Positions 7,804 through 16,540 of a stretch of DNA of 61,895 nt are shown here, one piece after another. Source of the DNA: F1-60-MAGs027 sp044344715. Lineage in GTDB: Bacteria; Actinomycetota; Acidimicrobiia; Acidimicrobiales; Ilumatobacteraceae. Positions within the stretch are counted from its first letter, which is position 1, and every line of letters starts with the position of its first letter. The translations under genes were made by a program, and so were the position numbers. The DNA lies in the NCBI GenBank assembly GCA_044344715.1, contig JBIJCI010000003.1, positions 1-61,895 of the forward strand, in the 5' to 3' direction. The notes beneath the pieces were generated by a model, which saw only the letters and a list, made by a program, of their open reading frames with translations, had not been told where the DNA came from and made no database searches.

Positions 7804-7832
7804 AGGTTACGCAGGGACCACGCCACTAGCGT
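7804..7832. promoter_or_regulatory. divergent -10 elements for pcnA and the GNAT gene
   Basis: TAACCT (7809-7804, minus) lies 7 nt before the pcnA GTG; TAGCGT (7827-7832, plus) lies 6 nt before the GNAT GTG at 7839. Both spacings fit leaderless initiation in a 42-bp divergent gap. Confidence 0.45.
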
Positions 7833-7838
7833 TCGAGC

Positions 7839-8510
7839 GTGTCGGGCGTCGTGACGAAGCCGTCGTCGACCCGCCGCGGCGATGAGCGCCGCGTCCGTTC
7901 CGTGTGCAGCACGGTCGAGGCGGACGGTCGTTGCATCCTGCGGACCCCCGCCGTCGAGGAACGGGAAGCCGACTGGTTCGTGCACCGCGGCTTCCACCGG
8001 GTGCAGAGCCTCGTGATGCTGCGTCGCGACTGCCTCCCCGACACCACGCCCGACCGCGGGGTCGAGTTCCATTCGTGGCGCAGGTTGCAGACCCGACGAC
8101 GGGACGCGCTCCGCGCCGACCTGCTCGCACTCGATGCGCTTGCGTTCCCCCCGCCCTGGAACCTTTCACACGACGCCTTCGCGCGAGCCTGCCGCTCGAC
8201 CGGCGACCACACCGTGCTGGTGCGACGCGCAACGACGGGTGCGCCGCTCGGATTCGCAGTGGTTGGCCGTGGTGCGACGAGTGCCTACCTCCAGCGCCTC
8301 GCCGTCCACCCCGCCGTCCGGCGACGGGGGGTCGCCAGCCTGCTCGTACGTGAGGCATCGGCCTGGGCCGAGTCGCGCGGCGCCGACACGCTCTACGTGA
8401 ACACCGAACCGACGAACCATCCGGCACTTGAGCTGTACCGGCGACTGGGATTCAGCGTCCTCACCCAGCAACTATGGGTCCTCGAACGGCACGCAACGGT
8501 GACCGGATGA
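7839..8510 (+). CDS. GNAT N-acetyltransferase
   Basis: A 223-residue protein whose residues 80-215 form a GNAT domain. The acetyl-CoA loop is LQRLAVHPAVRRRGVASLL, followed by TEPTNHPALELYRRLGF. The first 75 residues are poorly recognised and may be a degenerate domain, giving a mycothiol-synthase-like outline, but substrate cannot be assigned. In mycobacteria a NUDIX gene sits here between pcnA and the DUF6049 gene. GTG start at 7839; the stop overlaps the next ATG (ATGA). Confidence 0.8.
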   Translation: MSGVVTKPSSTRRGDERRVRSVCSTVEADGRCILRTPAVEEREADWFVHRGFHRVQSLVMLRRDCLPDTTPDRGVEFHSWRRLQTRRRDALRADLLALDALAFPPPWNLSHDAFARACRSTGDHTVLVRRATTGAPLGFAVVGRGATSAYLQRLAVHPAVRRRGVASLLVREASAWAESRGADTLYVNTEPTNHPALELYRRLGFSVLTQQLWVLERHATVTG

Positions 8511-10522
8511 ACCCCCGGTCGAGGCCCGCCACGTCGTTGCTTGCCCGAACGGCGCTCGTGTGCTGCGCGACCATCGTGGCGGTCGTCGTCGCACCCGCCC
8601 GTTCGTACGCCGTCGATTACCGGCTCGAGATCGTCGCCGGGAGCTTCACGATGCAGGCGGGAGAGCGGATGATCCTCACCGTCGCCACGCCCGACGTCGC
8701 CGAGGTCGAGACGATGCTCACCGATCCCGCCACCACCGCCGTCATCGGCGTGGGTGAACCGATCGTCGCGCGCGAGCGTGTGGGCAGCATCGTTGCCGGC
8801 GGTGAAGTTGCCGCCGAATCGGAGTTGCGGTTGAAGGGTCCGGTGTTCCGGCGGATCGTCCTGAACGACCAACCGGCGTACCAACTCAACGTTCCGACGT
8901 CCCAGGCCGCGAACGTCGGGGCTCTGCGGATTGCGCAGGAGGGAATACGGGCCCTGCGCATCACCCTCACCGGGCGCAGCGGACTGCAGGCCCGAACGAC
9001 CACGTTCCTCAACGTGGTGTCGGAACGCAACTACGCGCCGTTCTCCGTGTACCTCGTCGCCGAGGTCGGCGGTGCGCCCACGTTGCAGCCCGACGGGTCC
9101 ACGGTCGTCGGCGCGACGGAATTGGAACGTCTCCGCGCGCTGCGCGACCTGTTGTTCCGCAAACCCCCCGGTGTGCCGATCGGAGTACGCGTTCAACCAG
9201 CGCTGATCGACGGACTCGCGCGCTCCGGGGCGGACGCCGACCGTGAACTCCTCGGGGACATCGTGAGGAAGCTGCGCGACAACGACACCCTCGTCGGAAC
9301 CTTCCGGCCGACCGACACCTCTTCCTACGCGTCGGCCGGACTGTTTCCGCAGTTCGAGGCGCAACTGATGCGTGGTGAAACGGTCATTGATTCGGTCAAC
9401 GGTTCGACGCGCACCTCGAGGTCGCCGTGGCTCGCCGAGATGCCGCTCAACGCCGCTGCCGTCGGGGCCCTGAGCGACCTGGGCGTCACCAATGTGATCG
9501 CCTTCGGTGGGGCGGTTGACGTGCTTCCGCCGGAACTCGACCCCAGTCGACCGTACGCACTCCGTGCCGATGGCAAGGGTCTCGTGCTCGCCCTCGCCGA
9601 CCCCCGGTACGCCACCCTCCTCGAACGACCAACCGGAACTGCGTACCAGTCGGCGATCGCGATCGCGGCCGAGATTCTCGCCCAGCGCGAAGAACTCGTC
9701 AGGTCGCCGGTTGGCGCGGTGGCACTCGTCTCCAGGCGGGTCGTGCTCGTGGCGGCATCGCCGGATCCGTTGGTCACGTCGGTGGTGTTGCGACTCCTGC
9801 GTCGCTCTCCGCAGGTGGCGTTGCGCCGGACCTCGGAATTGGCGCCGACGCTCGACGGACTGGCACCGGTCGATCCTCCCGAGGTACCACTCGTCGACGT
9901 CGCCGACATCACACGTCGTACCGGGGATGCAATCGTCGCCGTGGAGTCGGTGCGCGACCTCCTGGCGACCAACGACGGTCTGGTCGACCAGTGGAAAGAG
10001 ATCGTCGACGTGGCCAACGACACGACGCTGAGCGAGGCGGAACGTGCGCGATACCTGTCGACGATCGGTGGCAACGTCGAGGCCGCGCGCCGCGCCGTTC
10101 GTCTGCCCACGTCCTCGTTCACCTTCGGGAGTCGGGAGAGCAACCTGCGCATCTCGCTCGGCAACACGAGCGCGTACGCCGTGTCGGTGCGCCTCCGGCT
10201 CACGAGTCCCACGGGGAAGGTGGTCTTCGTGCCACCGAACACCGACGTCGTCATCCCGGCGGGCGGCCAGCGTGAGGTCGTCGTCACGGCACAGGCCCGA
10301 TCGAACGGCCTCATTCCGGTGACGATGGTGCTCACCAGCCCGTCGGGAACCGTGCTCGACGAGGCAGAAGTGCGTATCCGGGTCAATGCCCTCGCGAGCC
10401 TCGGTCGCGGTGTCAGCGCCTTGTTCCTGGTGGTTCTCGGTGCGTGGTGGGTGATCCATGCGCGTCGCAACATCCGCAGGAAGGCGGCCGAGGAGCTGCC
10501 GCCACTACGCTCGCAGGCATGA
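8507..10522 (+). CDS. DUF6049 family secreted, C-terminally anchored envelope protein
   Basis: A 671-residue protein with an N-terminal signal or anchor (hydrophobic residues about 11-28, then ARSYA), a large extracytoplasmic region, and a C-terminal helix (VSALFLVVLGAWWVI) followed by an Arg/Lys-rich tail. The order pcnA - DUF6049 matches Rv3907c-Rv3909, where the gene precedes murJ; function is unknown but an envelope role is likely. A start at 8474 is also open, but ATG 8507 is favoured because it overlaps the GNAT stop (ATGA) and puts the signal peptide at the true N-terminus. Confidence 0.75.
   Translation: MNPRSRPATSLLARTALVCCATIVAVVVAPARSYAVDYRLEIVAGSFTMQAGERMILTVATPDVAEVETMLTDPATTAVIGVGEPIVARERVGSIVAGGEVAAESELRLKGPVFRRIVLNDQPAYQLNVPTSQAANVGALRIAQEGIRALRITLTGRSGLQARTTTFLNVVSERNYAPFSVYLVAEVGGAPTLQPDGSTVVGATELERLRALRDLLFRKPPGVPIGVRVQPALIDGLARSGADADRELLGDIVRKLRDNDTLVGTFRPTDTSSYASAGLFPQFEAQLMRGETVIDSVNGSTRTSRSPWLAEMPLNAAAVGALSDLGVTNVIAFGGAVDVLPPELDPSRPYALRADGKGLVLALADPRYATLLERPTGTAYQSAIAIAAEILAQREELVRSPVGAVALVSRRVVLVAASPDPLVTSVVLRLLRRSPQVALRRTSELAPTLDGLAPVDPPEVPLVDVADITRRTGDAIVAVESVRDLLATNDGLVDQWKEIVDVANDTTLSEAERARYLSTIGGNVEAARRAVRLPTSSFTFGSRESNLRISLGNTSAYAVSVRLRLTSPTGKVVFVPPNTDVVIPAGGQREVVVTAQARSNGLIPVTMVLTSPSGTVLDEAEVRIRVNALASLGRGVSALFLVVLGAWWVIHARRNIRRKAAEELPPLRSQA
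10506..10511 (+). promoter_or_regulatory. -10 element for degV
   Basis: TACGCT lies 7 nt before the degV ATG (10519), inside the 3' end of the DUF6049 gene. The spacing suggests a leaderless internal promoter besides read-through. Confidence 0.35.
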
Positions 10523-11352
10523 CCGTACGCATCGTCACCGACTCCGCCTGCGACCTCCCCCAGAAGCTCGTCGACGAGCTGGGCATCACCATCGTTCCGC
10601 TCACCTTCCGCTTCGGTGACGAGGAGTTCGTCGACCGTGAATCGCTCACCCCGACCGAATTCTGGGCCCGCTGCTCGGCCTCCCCGATCCTTCCGCAAAC
10701 CGCCGCACCGGCGCCCGGCCAGTTCGCCGAGGCCTACCGGGGACTGGCGACCAAGGGCGCGACGGCGATCCTCGTGATCACCCTGTCGTCGGAGCTCTCG
10801 GCCACCAAGCAGGCCGCCGAGCAGGGCGCCAAGGAGGCCGGGCTCGGCATCCCGATCCGCATCATCGACAGTCGATCGGCATCGATGGGCGAGGGAATCA
10901 CCGTCCTGGCGGCCGCACGTCAGGCCGAGGCCGGTGCCGGGATCGACGACCTCACGCGCTCGGTGACCGACCTGGCCGAACGCTCGAAGGTGTGGGGGGC
11001 GCTCGACACCCTGGAGAACCTCAAGAAGAACGGTCGGATCGGCGGGGCGAAGGCCCTCCTCGCCTCGGCCCTGGCCATCAAACCCATCATCACGGTGAAG
11101 GATGGCAAGGTTGCCGAGGGTGGCAAACAGCGCACCCGGAGCAAGGCGCTGGCCTTCGTCGTCGAACAGTTCCGTGCGGCCGGCAACGTCAGCAACGTAG
11201 CGGTACTCCATGCCCAGTGCGCGGACGTCGACGCATTCGTCGCCCAATTGCGCGAGACCTACGCCGGGGAGATCATCATCGGTGACATCGGTTCGGTCAT
11301 CGGATCACACACCGGTCCCGGCACCATCGGCGTCACCTACCACGTGCAGTAA
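10519..11352 (+). CDS. DegV family fatty-acid-binding protein
   Basis: The 277-residue protein opens VRIVTDSACDLPQ, the DegV signature, with ITLSSELSATKQAA and the C-terminal GSVIGSHTGPGTIGV motif. DegV/FakB proteins cradle one fatty acid; in Firmicutes they present it to the kinase FakA. No FakA-like gene is nearby, so the partner is unknown. The start is ATG 10519, overlapping the previous stop (ATGA) and matching the family N-terminus. It sits where mycobacteria carry murJ. Confidence 0.9.
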   Translation: MTVRIVTDSACDLPQKLVDELGITIVPLTFRFGDEEFVDRESLTPTEFWARCSASPILPQTAAPAPGQFAEAYRGLATKGATAILVITLSSELSATKQAAEQGAKEAGLGIPIRIIDSRSASMGEGITVLAAARQAEAGAGIDDLTRSVTDLAERSKVWGALDTLENLKKNGRIGGAKALLASALAIKPIITVKDGKVAEGGKQRTRSKALAFVVEQFRAAGNVSNVAVLHAQCADVDAFVAQLRETYAGEIIIGDIGSVIGSHTGPGTIGVTYHVQ

Positions 11353-11422
11353 CCGACGGCGCCGTCGGGCGCGGTGATTCCACGAAGCGGAAGGCGCCCA
11401 GAACTAGGGTCTGTCGGCAATC

Positions 11423-13024
11423 ATGTCCGTCGCCGAACTCGAACCAGGGTTCATCGGCGATCGTTACCGATTGGAGCGCCTGATCGCGCGCGGTGGCATG
11501 GCCGAGGTGTGGTTGGGTCACGATACGTTCCTCGACCGCCAGGTTGCGGTGAAGGTCCTCAAGCGGCACATCGCCCGGGACGAAACGGCGATCGAACGGT
11601 TCCGGCGGGAGGCACTCGCCTGCGCCGGATTGAACCATCCCAACATCGTCGCCGTGTACGACTCGTTCGCCCACGACGCAAACCCGGTCGTCGTCATGCA
11701 GTACGTGCAGGGGCGCAGTCTCCGGGACATCCTCGACAAGAAGAAGCGGCTGACACCAAGCCTCACGATCATGATGGGGGCATCGATCGCCGCCGCACTC
11801 GACGCCACACATCGGCACGGCTACATCCACCGGGACGTGAAGCCGGGCAACATCCTCGTGCGTCCCGACGGACACTTCCTCCTCGCCGATTTCGGCATCG
11901 CCAAGATGATGAACACACCCGAGGGCGAGGACCTGACGAACGACAACATCATGATGGGTACCGCGAAGTACCTGTCGCCCGAAATCGTGCGCGGCAGACA
12001 GTTGGACGGCCGTGCCGACCTGTACAGCCTCGGACTGGTGTTGTACGAATGCCTCTCCGGCAGGGTGCCGTTCATCTGCGACAACGATGCCGACACCGCG
12101 CTCGCCCGACTGCAACGTGAACCCACCGACCTGGGACGTCTGCGCCCGACGCTGTCGCCCCGGCTGGTGAAGACGGTGCACAAGCTGCTCGCGAGGAACC
12201 CCGACCACCGCTACCAATCCGGTGACGAAACCCGCACGGTGCTCCTCGAAGCACTGAACGACGAGCGCAACGACCTGACCACCGACACTCCCCCGTCCGG
12301 ACACCGTGTGGAGCTCGAACGTTCCACGTCATCGTCACGGGCCCGCACTGCTCCGCACGAGAACCACGGCGACCAGCACGATTCCCGCCGCGGGCGTCGT
12401 GGTTCCGCCACGGTCGGCGGTTACCTACGCACCACCACCGCACGACTGCTCATCGCCACGTTGATCCTGACCGGACTCGTCATCGCCGCCGTCGTCCGCA
12501 CCAACGACCCGGACAACGTGGTCGCGACGGACTCCTCCGGGGTGCTCACGAGCGAGCCGGTGGCCGTCGGTCCCGCATCGATCGTCGCGGTGAATTCCTT
12601 CGACCCGAACGGGGACGACGGTGTCGAGAACGAGGAGATCATCGGCGCACTGGTCGACAAGAACCCGCAGAGCGCATGGGCAACGTCGTGCTACTCCGAC
12701 AAGTTCTTCGGTGCCAAGTCGCGGGTCGGAGTCCTCGTCACGTTGTCGGGTGCCGGCACCGGACTGCTGCGGGTGAACTTCGCCAACGGTCCGTGGGGTG
12801 CGGAGGTCTACGGCGTGTCCGGAATGCCACCATCCGGTTTCGATGGCTGGGGTACGGCATTGGCGAAGGACTACCGCACGCGCGGAGAGATCGTGAAATT
12901 CCCCGTGTCGGCTCCGGTCACGCACCTGCTGATCGTGCTCACGGAAATCGGTCGGAGCGACTCGTGCAGCGCAACGAACCCCTTCCAGGGACGCATCAAC
13001 GAGGTGGCATTCGTACCTGCGTGA
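11423..13024 (+). CDS. transmembrane Ser/Thr protein kinase with MurJ-type C-terminal extracellular domain
   Basis: 533 residues: kinase domain about 12-270 with VAVK Lys44, HRD 136-138, DFG from Asp156 and GTAKYLSPE, so the catalytic residues are intact; a basic linker; one membrane helix about 341-358; and an extracellular domain about 375-533 (SFDPNGDDG, NPQSAWATSCY, FQGRINEVAF). That last domain resembles the discoidin/CBM-like end of mycobacterial MurJ (Rv3910), which is MurJ fused to a pseudokinase and this fold. Here the flippase is missing and the kinase appears active. TAGGGT at 11405-11410 precedes the ATG. Likely an envelope-sensing kinase; ligand unknown. Confidence 0.85.
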   Translation: MSVAELEPGFIGDRYRLERLIARGGMAEVWLGHDTFLDRQVAVKVLKRHIARDETAIERFRREALACAGLNHPNIVAVYDSFAHDANPVVVMQYVQGRSLRDILDKKKRLTPSLTIMMGASIAAALDATHRHGYIHRDVKPGNILVRPDGHFLLADFGIAKMMNTPEGEDLTNDNIMMGTAKYLSPEIVRGRQLDGRADLYSLGLVLYECLSGRVPFICDNDADTALARLQREPTDLGRLRPTLSPRLVKTVHKLLARNPDHRYQSGDETRTVLLEALNDERNDLTTDTPPSGHRVELERSTSSSRARTAPHENHGDQHDSRRGRRGSATVGGYLRTTTARLLIATLILTGLVIAAVVRTNDPDNVVATDSSGVLTSEPVAVGPASIVAVNSFDPNGDDGVENEEIIGALVDKNPQSAWATSCYSDKFFGAKSRVGVLVTLSGAGTGLLRVNFANGPWGAEVYGVSGMPPSGFDGWGTALAKDYRTRGEIVKFPVSAPVTHLLIVLTEIGRSDSCSATNPFQGRINEVAFVPA

Positions 13025-13037
13025 AATGACGCAGCGT

Positions 13038-13043
13038 TAGCCT
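13038..13043 (+). promoter_or_regulatory. -10 element for small membrane protein-trxB
   Basis: TAGCCT lies exactly 6 nt before GTG 13050, the spacing seen at several other starts in this window; leaderless initiation is likely. Confidence 0.4.
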
Positions 13044-13049
13044 GACGAC

Positions 13050-13388
13050 GTGGCCGGGAATCCGATCAACGATCCGGAATTCCCCAGGAAGGCCGCCGAC
13101 CTGATCGACCGTGTCGTCGGCGCGGTACGTGACCGCACCACCAAACCCGTCGTCGTTCTCACCCGCGGCATCGTGTTCGGGTCGATCGTCGCCGTCGTCG
13201 CGATTGCACTGGTCGTCCTCGCGGTCATCGCCGTGATGCGGGGGGCACAGGAGTTGTTCGAGATCGTCCTCAGCGAACGACGCGCCGTCTGGGCGTCGTA
13301 CTTCGCGGTGGGACTCTCGTTTATCCTCGTCGGGGCGCTGCTGATGCGCGCCAGGCATTCACACGGAAGCGATTCGGAGAACACATGA
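13050..13388 (+). CDS. small two-helix membrane protein upstream of trxB
   Basis: 112 residues with two membrane helices (about 40-65 and 85-101), a soluble N-terminus with FPRKAADLIDRVVG, and a short polar tail. No family is recognised. Its stop overlaps the trxB ATG by 4 nt, so the two are translationally coupled. Its position between the kinase and trxB corresponds to where sigM and related genes lie in mycobacteria, but there is no sequence similarity to them. Confidence 0.7.
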   Translation: MAGNPINDPEFPRKAADLIDRVVGAVRDRTTKPVVVLTRGIVFGSIVAVVAIALVVLAVIAVMRGAQELFEIVLSERRAVWASYFAVGLSFILVGALLMRARHSHGSDSENT

Positions 13389-14350
13389 CCGTCCATCCCC
13401 ACCGCCGCGTCATCATCATCGGCTCAGGTCCGGCGGGGCTCACCGCCGCCGTCTATACGGCACGTGCCTCGCTCGCACCGCTCGTCATCGAGGGTGAACC
13501 GTCCTCGACGTCCGACCAACCCGGTGGACAGCTGATGCTCACCACCGAGGTGGAGAACTTCCCGGGATTCCCGGAGGGTGTCCAGGGTCCCGAGTTGATG
13601 CAGCGCATGCGCGACCAGGCCGCACGGTTCGGGGCGGAATACCTGACGGAGAAGGTGACCCGCGTGGACTTCTCGTCGCAACCGCATCGCGTCTTCGTTC
13701 GCGAAGACGAGTACACCGCCGACGCCGTGATCGTGAGCACCGGTGCCCGGTCGCTCATGCTCGGATTGCCGAACGAAACCGGCCTGATCGGACACGGCGT
13801 CTCCACGTGCGCCACGTGCGACGGATTCTTCTTCCGCGGCCAGGAGATTGCGGTGGTCGGAGGCGGCGACTCCGCGATCGAGGAAGCGTCGTTCCTCACG
13901 AAGTTCGCCACGAAGGTCACGATCCTCCACCGACGCGACAAGTTCCGCGCGTCGAAGATCATGCAGGAGCGGGCGTTCAACAATCCGAAGATCGTCGTCC
14001 GCTGGAACTCTCAGGTCACGGGCCTCGTCGGCGACACGAAACTCGAGGCGGTCGAGGTGACCGACACCGTCACCCAGGCCACGGAAACGTTGGCCGTGAG
14101 CGGTCTCTTCGTGGCCATCGGTCACCGACCCAACACCGACGTCTTCGCCGGTGTGCTGGACATGGACGACACCGGCTATCTCGTCACGCAACCGGGCTCC
14201 TCGCGAACCAACGTCGCCGGTGTGTTCGCCTGCGGGGACGTCCAGGACCATACGTACCGCCAGGCGATCACCGCGGCCGGATCGGGGTGCATGGCCGCGA
14301 TCGACGCCGAGCGCTGGCTCGAACACCAGCACGCGAGCACCGCCAAGTAG
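13385..14350 (+). CDS. trxB: thioredoxin reductase
   Basis: The 321-residue FAD/NADPH enzyme reduces thioredoxin. FAD-binding GSGPAGLTAA at about 12-21, redox CATC with Cys142 and Cys145, NADPH-binding GGGDSAIEEA, and C-terminal VFACGDVQDHTYRQ are all present; length is typical. The ATG overlaps the preceding stop (ATGA). trxA follows after 10 nt, forming the conserved trxB-trxA pair near the origin (Rv3913-Rv3914). Confidence 0.97.
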   Translation: MTVHPHRRVIIIGSGPAGLTAAVYTARASLAPLVIEGEPSSTSDQPGGQLMLTTEVENFPGFPEGVQGPELMQRMRDQAARFGAEYLTEKVTRVDFSSQPHRVFVREDEYTADAVIVSTGARSLMLGLPNETGLIGHGVSTCATCDGFFFRGQEIAVVGGGDSAIEEASFLTKFATKVTILHRRDKFRASKIMQERAFNNPKIVVRWNSQVTGLVGDTKLEAVEVTDTVTQATETLAVSGLFVAIGHRPNTDVFAGVLDMDDTGYLVTQPGSSRTNVAGVFACGDVQDHTYRQAITAAGSGCMAAIDAERWLEHQHASTAK

Positions 14351-14353
14351 GGT
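14348..14353 (+). promoter_or_regulatory. -10 element for trxA overlapping the trxB stop
   Basis: TAGGGT, whose first three bases are the trxB stop codon, lies 7 nt before the trxA ATG. It could give a separate leaderless trxA mRNA. Confidence 0.35.
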
Positions 14354-14360
14354 GTCGCAC

Positions 14361-14690
14361 ATGGCCGCGAACGTCGTCACCCTCACCACCGCGAACTTCG
14401 ACGAGACGATCAAATCGTCGGGCACTCCCGTGCTCGTCGACTTCTGGGCGGAGTGGTGCGGCCCGTGCAAGCAGATCGACCCCGTCATCCGCGAGATTGC
14501 CACCGAGAAGGCAGGTGCGCTCACCGTCGCCAAGCTCAACGTCGACGATCACGGCGACATCGCGATGCGCTACAACGTGATGAGTATTCCGACGATGATC
14601 GTGTTCAAGGATGGCGCCGAGGTGCAACGTCTGGTCGGGGCGCGTGGCAAGGCTGCACTCTTACGGGATCTCGAGACGTCACTCGCGTGA
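14361..14690 (+). CDS. trxA: thioredoxin
   Basis: A 109-residue classical thioredoxin with WCGPC (Cys33, Cys36), preceded by VLVDFWAEWC, and the cis-proline segment MSIPTMIVFKDG. It is the general dithiol reductant fed by TrxB. The frame is open much further upstream, but ATG 14361 gives the family length and lies just after trxB. A hairpin (14768-14788) follows at the convergent junction with parB. Confidence 0.97.
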   Translation: MAANVVTLTTANFDETIKSSGTPVLVDFWAEWCGPCKQIDPVIREIATEKAGALTVAKLNVDDHGDIAMRYNVMSIPTMIVFKDGAEVQRLVGARGKAALLRDLETSLA

Positions 14691-14729
14691 ACCTTGGGAC
14701 GGTCCCCATCCCCAAGCCCATCCCCAATG

Positions 14730-14738
14730 TTGTCCACA
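14730..14738 (+). promoter_or_regulatory. DnaA box TTGTCCACA
   Basis: An exact match to the actinobacterial (Streptomyces-type) DnaA box in the trxA/parB gap, about 7 kb from oriC. It may titrate DnaA or tune trxA/parB termini; function is not shown. Confidence 0.45.
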
Positions 14739-14767
14739 GGCTGGGGAAACCATCATGTACAGGTTGC

Positions 14768-14788
14768 CCCTCACGGTGTTCGTGAGGG
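14768..14788. terminator. hairpin between convergent trxA and parB
   Basis: Perfect 8-bp stem CCCTCACG / CGTGAGGG with loop GTGTT, between the trxA stop (14690) and the parB stop (14794). No clear U-tract; a bidirectional terminator is likely by position. Confidence 0.5.
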
Positions 14789-14793
14789 TGAGG

Positions 14794-15669
14794 TCACTCG
14801 CCGAGGATTGCCCGGGTAATTCGCTCGAGGTCTGGTAGATCGGCGAACTCAATGCGCACCGTCCCCCGGGACGATGCCGTTGGTGCCGTCACCACGGCCC
14901 GAGTGGAGAGATGTTCCCCGATCAGATGGGCCAACTCCCCCAGCGCGGGGTTGGCTGCCGACGATCCGTCGGTCGTCGAGGCGGCCTTCTTCCGACGGAT
15001 CGTTGAGCCGGACGAGTTGAGCAATGACTCCGTAGCACGCACCGACAACCCATCGTCCACGATCTGCTGCGCCGCTCGTTCCAGCGCACCGCGGTCGGTG
15101 ATCCCGAGGAGCACCTTGGCGTGTCCGGCCGAGAGCCGTCGATCGGCGATCAACTGTTGCACCGATGCCGGCAGGGCCAGGAGTCGTATGGAGTTGGTGA
15201 TTGTCGCCCTGTTCTTTCCGACACGTGCCGCCAGTTGGTCGTGGGTGAGTTGGAAATCCTCCAACAACTGTTGGTAGGCGGCTGCTTCCTCCAGCGGACC
15301 GAGGTCCTCACGGTGGACGTTCTCGATGATCGCCTGTTCTGCGGATGCCGCATCCGAAGCATCCCGAACGATCGCGGGAACGTGGGTAAGGCCAGCCCGT
15401 TGGGCGGCTCGCAGACGGCGTTCTCCGGCGATCAACTGAAAGACGCCGGGACGAATCGTTCGCACGAGCAACGGTTGAAGGACGCCGACGGCACGAATCG
15501 AGGCGGCAAGCTCGGCCAGCGCGTCATCGTCGAAGTGGGTTCGGGGTTGATGTGGATTCACCTCGATGGTTGCGATGGCCAACTCCGTCATCCCTCCTGT
15601 GACGGGTGGCACATTACCTCCGCCAGGGATGAGTGCGTTAAGACCCTTACCTGCTTTGAGCCCGGCCAT
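14794..15669 (-). CDS. parB: chromosome partitioning protein ParB
   Basis: The 291-residue CTP-dependent DNA clamp loads at parS and spreads. N-terminal ParA-contact segment MAGLKAGKGLNALIP; CTPase core with NPHQPRTHFDDDALAELAASI, GERRLRAAQRAG and ENVHREDL; helix-turn-helix QLAARVGKNRATITNSIRLL; C-terminal dimer domain. Its ATG lies inside the end of parA (23-nt overlap), so the two are translationally coupled. Three parS sites lie just upstream of parA. Confidence 0.97.
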   Translation of the reverse strand: MAGLKAGKGLNALIPGGGNVPPVTGGMTELAIATIEVNPHQPRTHFDDDALAELAASIRAVGVLQPLLVRTIRPGVFQLIAGERRLRAAQRAGLTHVPAIVRDASDAASAEQAIIENVHREDLGPLEEAAAYQQLLEDFQLTHDQLAARVGKNRATITNSIRLLALPASVQQLIADRRLSAGHAKVLLGITDRGALERAAQQIVDDGLSVRATESLLNSSGSTIRRKKAASTTDGSSAANPALGELAHLIGEHLSTRAVVTAPTASSRGTVRIEFADLPDLERITRAILGE

Positions 15670-16429
15670 TGACTACCTCCTCTGCTGCTGCTCGATACGC
15701 CTGAGCACCGCTGCCGCCTGGATCAAGGACCACGACAGGAACGCCGTGACTTGGCGATTCGGCAATCTTCACCGTTCGTGGGATGACTGACTGCAGGACC
15801 TTGTCACCGAAGTGCTCGCGAACCTCGTTCACGACATCCGAGGACAACTTCGTTCGACTGTCGTACATCTGGCACAGGAGCGTACTAACCTGCAGGGTCG
15901 GATTGAGGTTCTTGTTCACCAATTCGATGTTCCGGAGGAGCTGGGCAAGACCTTCAAGGGCGTAGTACTCGCATTGCACGGGAACCAGCACTTCGTGCGC
16001 TGCGGTAAGTGCATTGACCGTGAGAAGTCCGAGGGATGGTGGACAGTCGATCAGCACGTAGTCATAGTCGCTGGCAACCCGCTCTAGGGCGTTACGTAGC
16101 CTCGTCTCGCGGCCCATCGCCGGAACGAGCTCGATCTCGGCACCCGCCAAATCAAGGTTTGCCGGCACCACGAACAGGCCCTTGACGGCGCTTGCTTGCA
16201 CGATGTCTTCAATCGAGGTTTCGTGCAGGAGCACGTCGTAGACACTGGCATTCAGTGTGCGGATATCAATTCCCAGCCCCGTTGAAGCATTGCCTTGCGG
16301 ATCAAGGTCAACGACCAACACACGGTGTCCCATAAGGGCGATGCTCGCCGACAGATTGACAACGGCCGTTGTTTTGCCGACGCCACCCTTCTGATTGGCA
16401 ACCGCGATTATCCGGGGGGGCTGACTCAC
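15647..16429 (-). CDS. parA: chromosome partitioning ATPase ParA
   Basis: 260 residues with the deviant Walker A KGGVGKTTAVVNL, the Walker A' DLDPQGNAS and DCPPSLG Walker B. It is the nucleoid-bound ATPase that moves ParB-parS complexes. The GTG at 16429 has TACGGT (16441-16436) 6 nt upstream, so the parAB mRNA is probably leaderless. The promoter lies between parA and the nearest parS (16492-16505). Confidence 0.97.
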   Translation of the reverse strand: MSQPPRIIAVANQKGGVGKTTAVVNLSASIALMGHRVLVVDLDPQGNASTGLGIDIRTLNASVYDVLLHETSIEDIVQASAVKGLFVVPANLDLAGAEIELVPAMGRETRLRNALERVASDYDYVLIDCPPSLGLLTVNALTAAHEVLVPVQCEYYALEGLAQLLRNIELVNKNLNPTLQVSTLLCQMYDSRTKLSSDVVNEVREHFGDKVLQSVIPRTVKIAESPSHGVPVVVLDPGGSGAQAYRAAAEEVVNGRAQSR

Positions 16430-16435
16430 GGCTCT

Positions 16436-16441
16436 ACCGTA
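16436..16441 (-). promoter_or_regulatory. -10 element of parAB
   Basis: TACGGT on the minus strand, 6 nt before the parA GTG; leaderless initiation is likely. The closest parS begins about 50 bp upstream, so ParB spreading could affect it. Confidence 0.45.
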
Positions 16442-16491
16442 CCTGATGGGTGTCTGTTACGGGTGGCATCCATTGCAAGGCTTGTCGGGAC

Positions 16492-16505
16492 GTTCCACGT
16501 GGAAC
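16492..16505. promoter_or_regulatory. parS: parS site 1
   Basis: Perfect 14-bp palindrome GTTCCACGTGGAAC, the core of the bacterial ParB-binding consensus; intergenic between parA and rsmG. Confidence 0.93.
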
Positions 16506-16525
16506 CATCAAAGGGGACTTCTGGC

Positions 16526-16539
16526 GTTCCACGTGGAAC
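16526..16539. promoter_or_regulatory. parS: parS site 2
   Basis: Second perfect GTTCCACGTGGAAC, 34 bp from site 1, ending 2 bp before the rsmG stop. Confidence 0.93.
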
Positions 16540-16540
16540 C

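Noticed and set aside
8393..11247. Two long minus-strand open frames opposite the DUF6049 and DegV genes
   Set aside because: They are antisense to well-supported genes, low in recognisable domains, and arise because G+C-rich codon bias leaves the complementary frame open.
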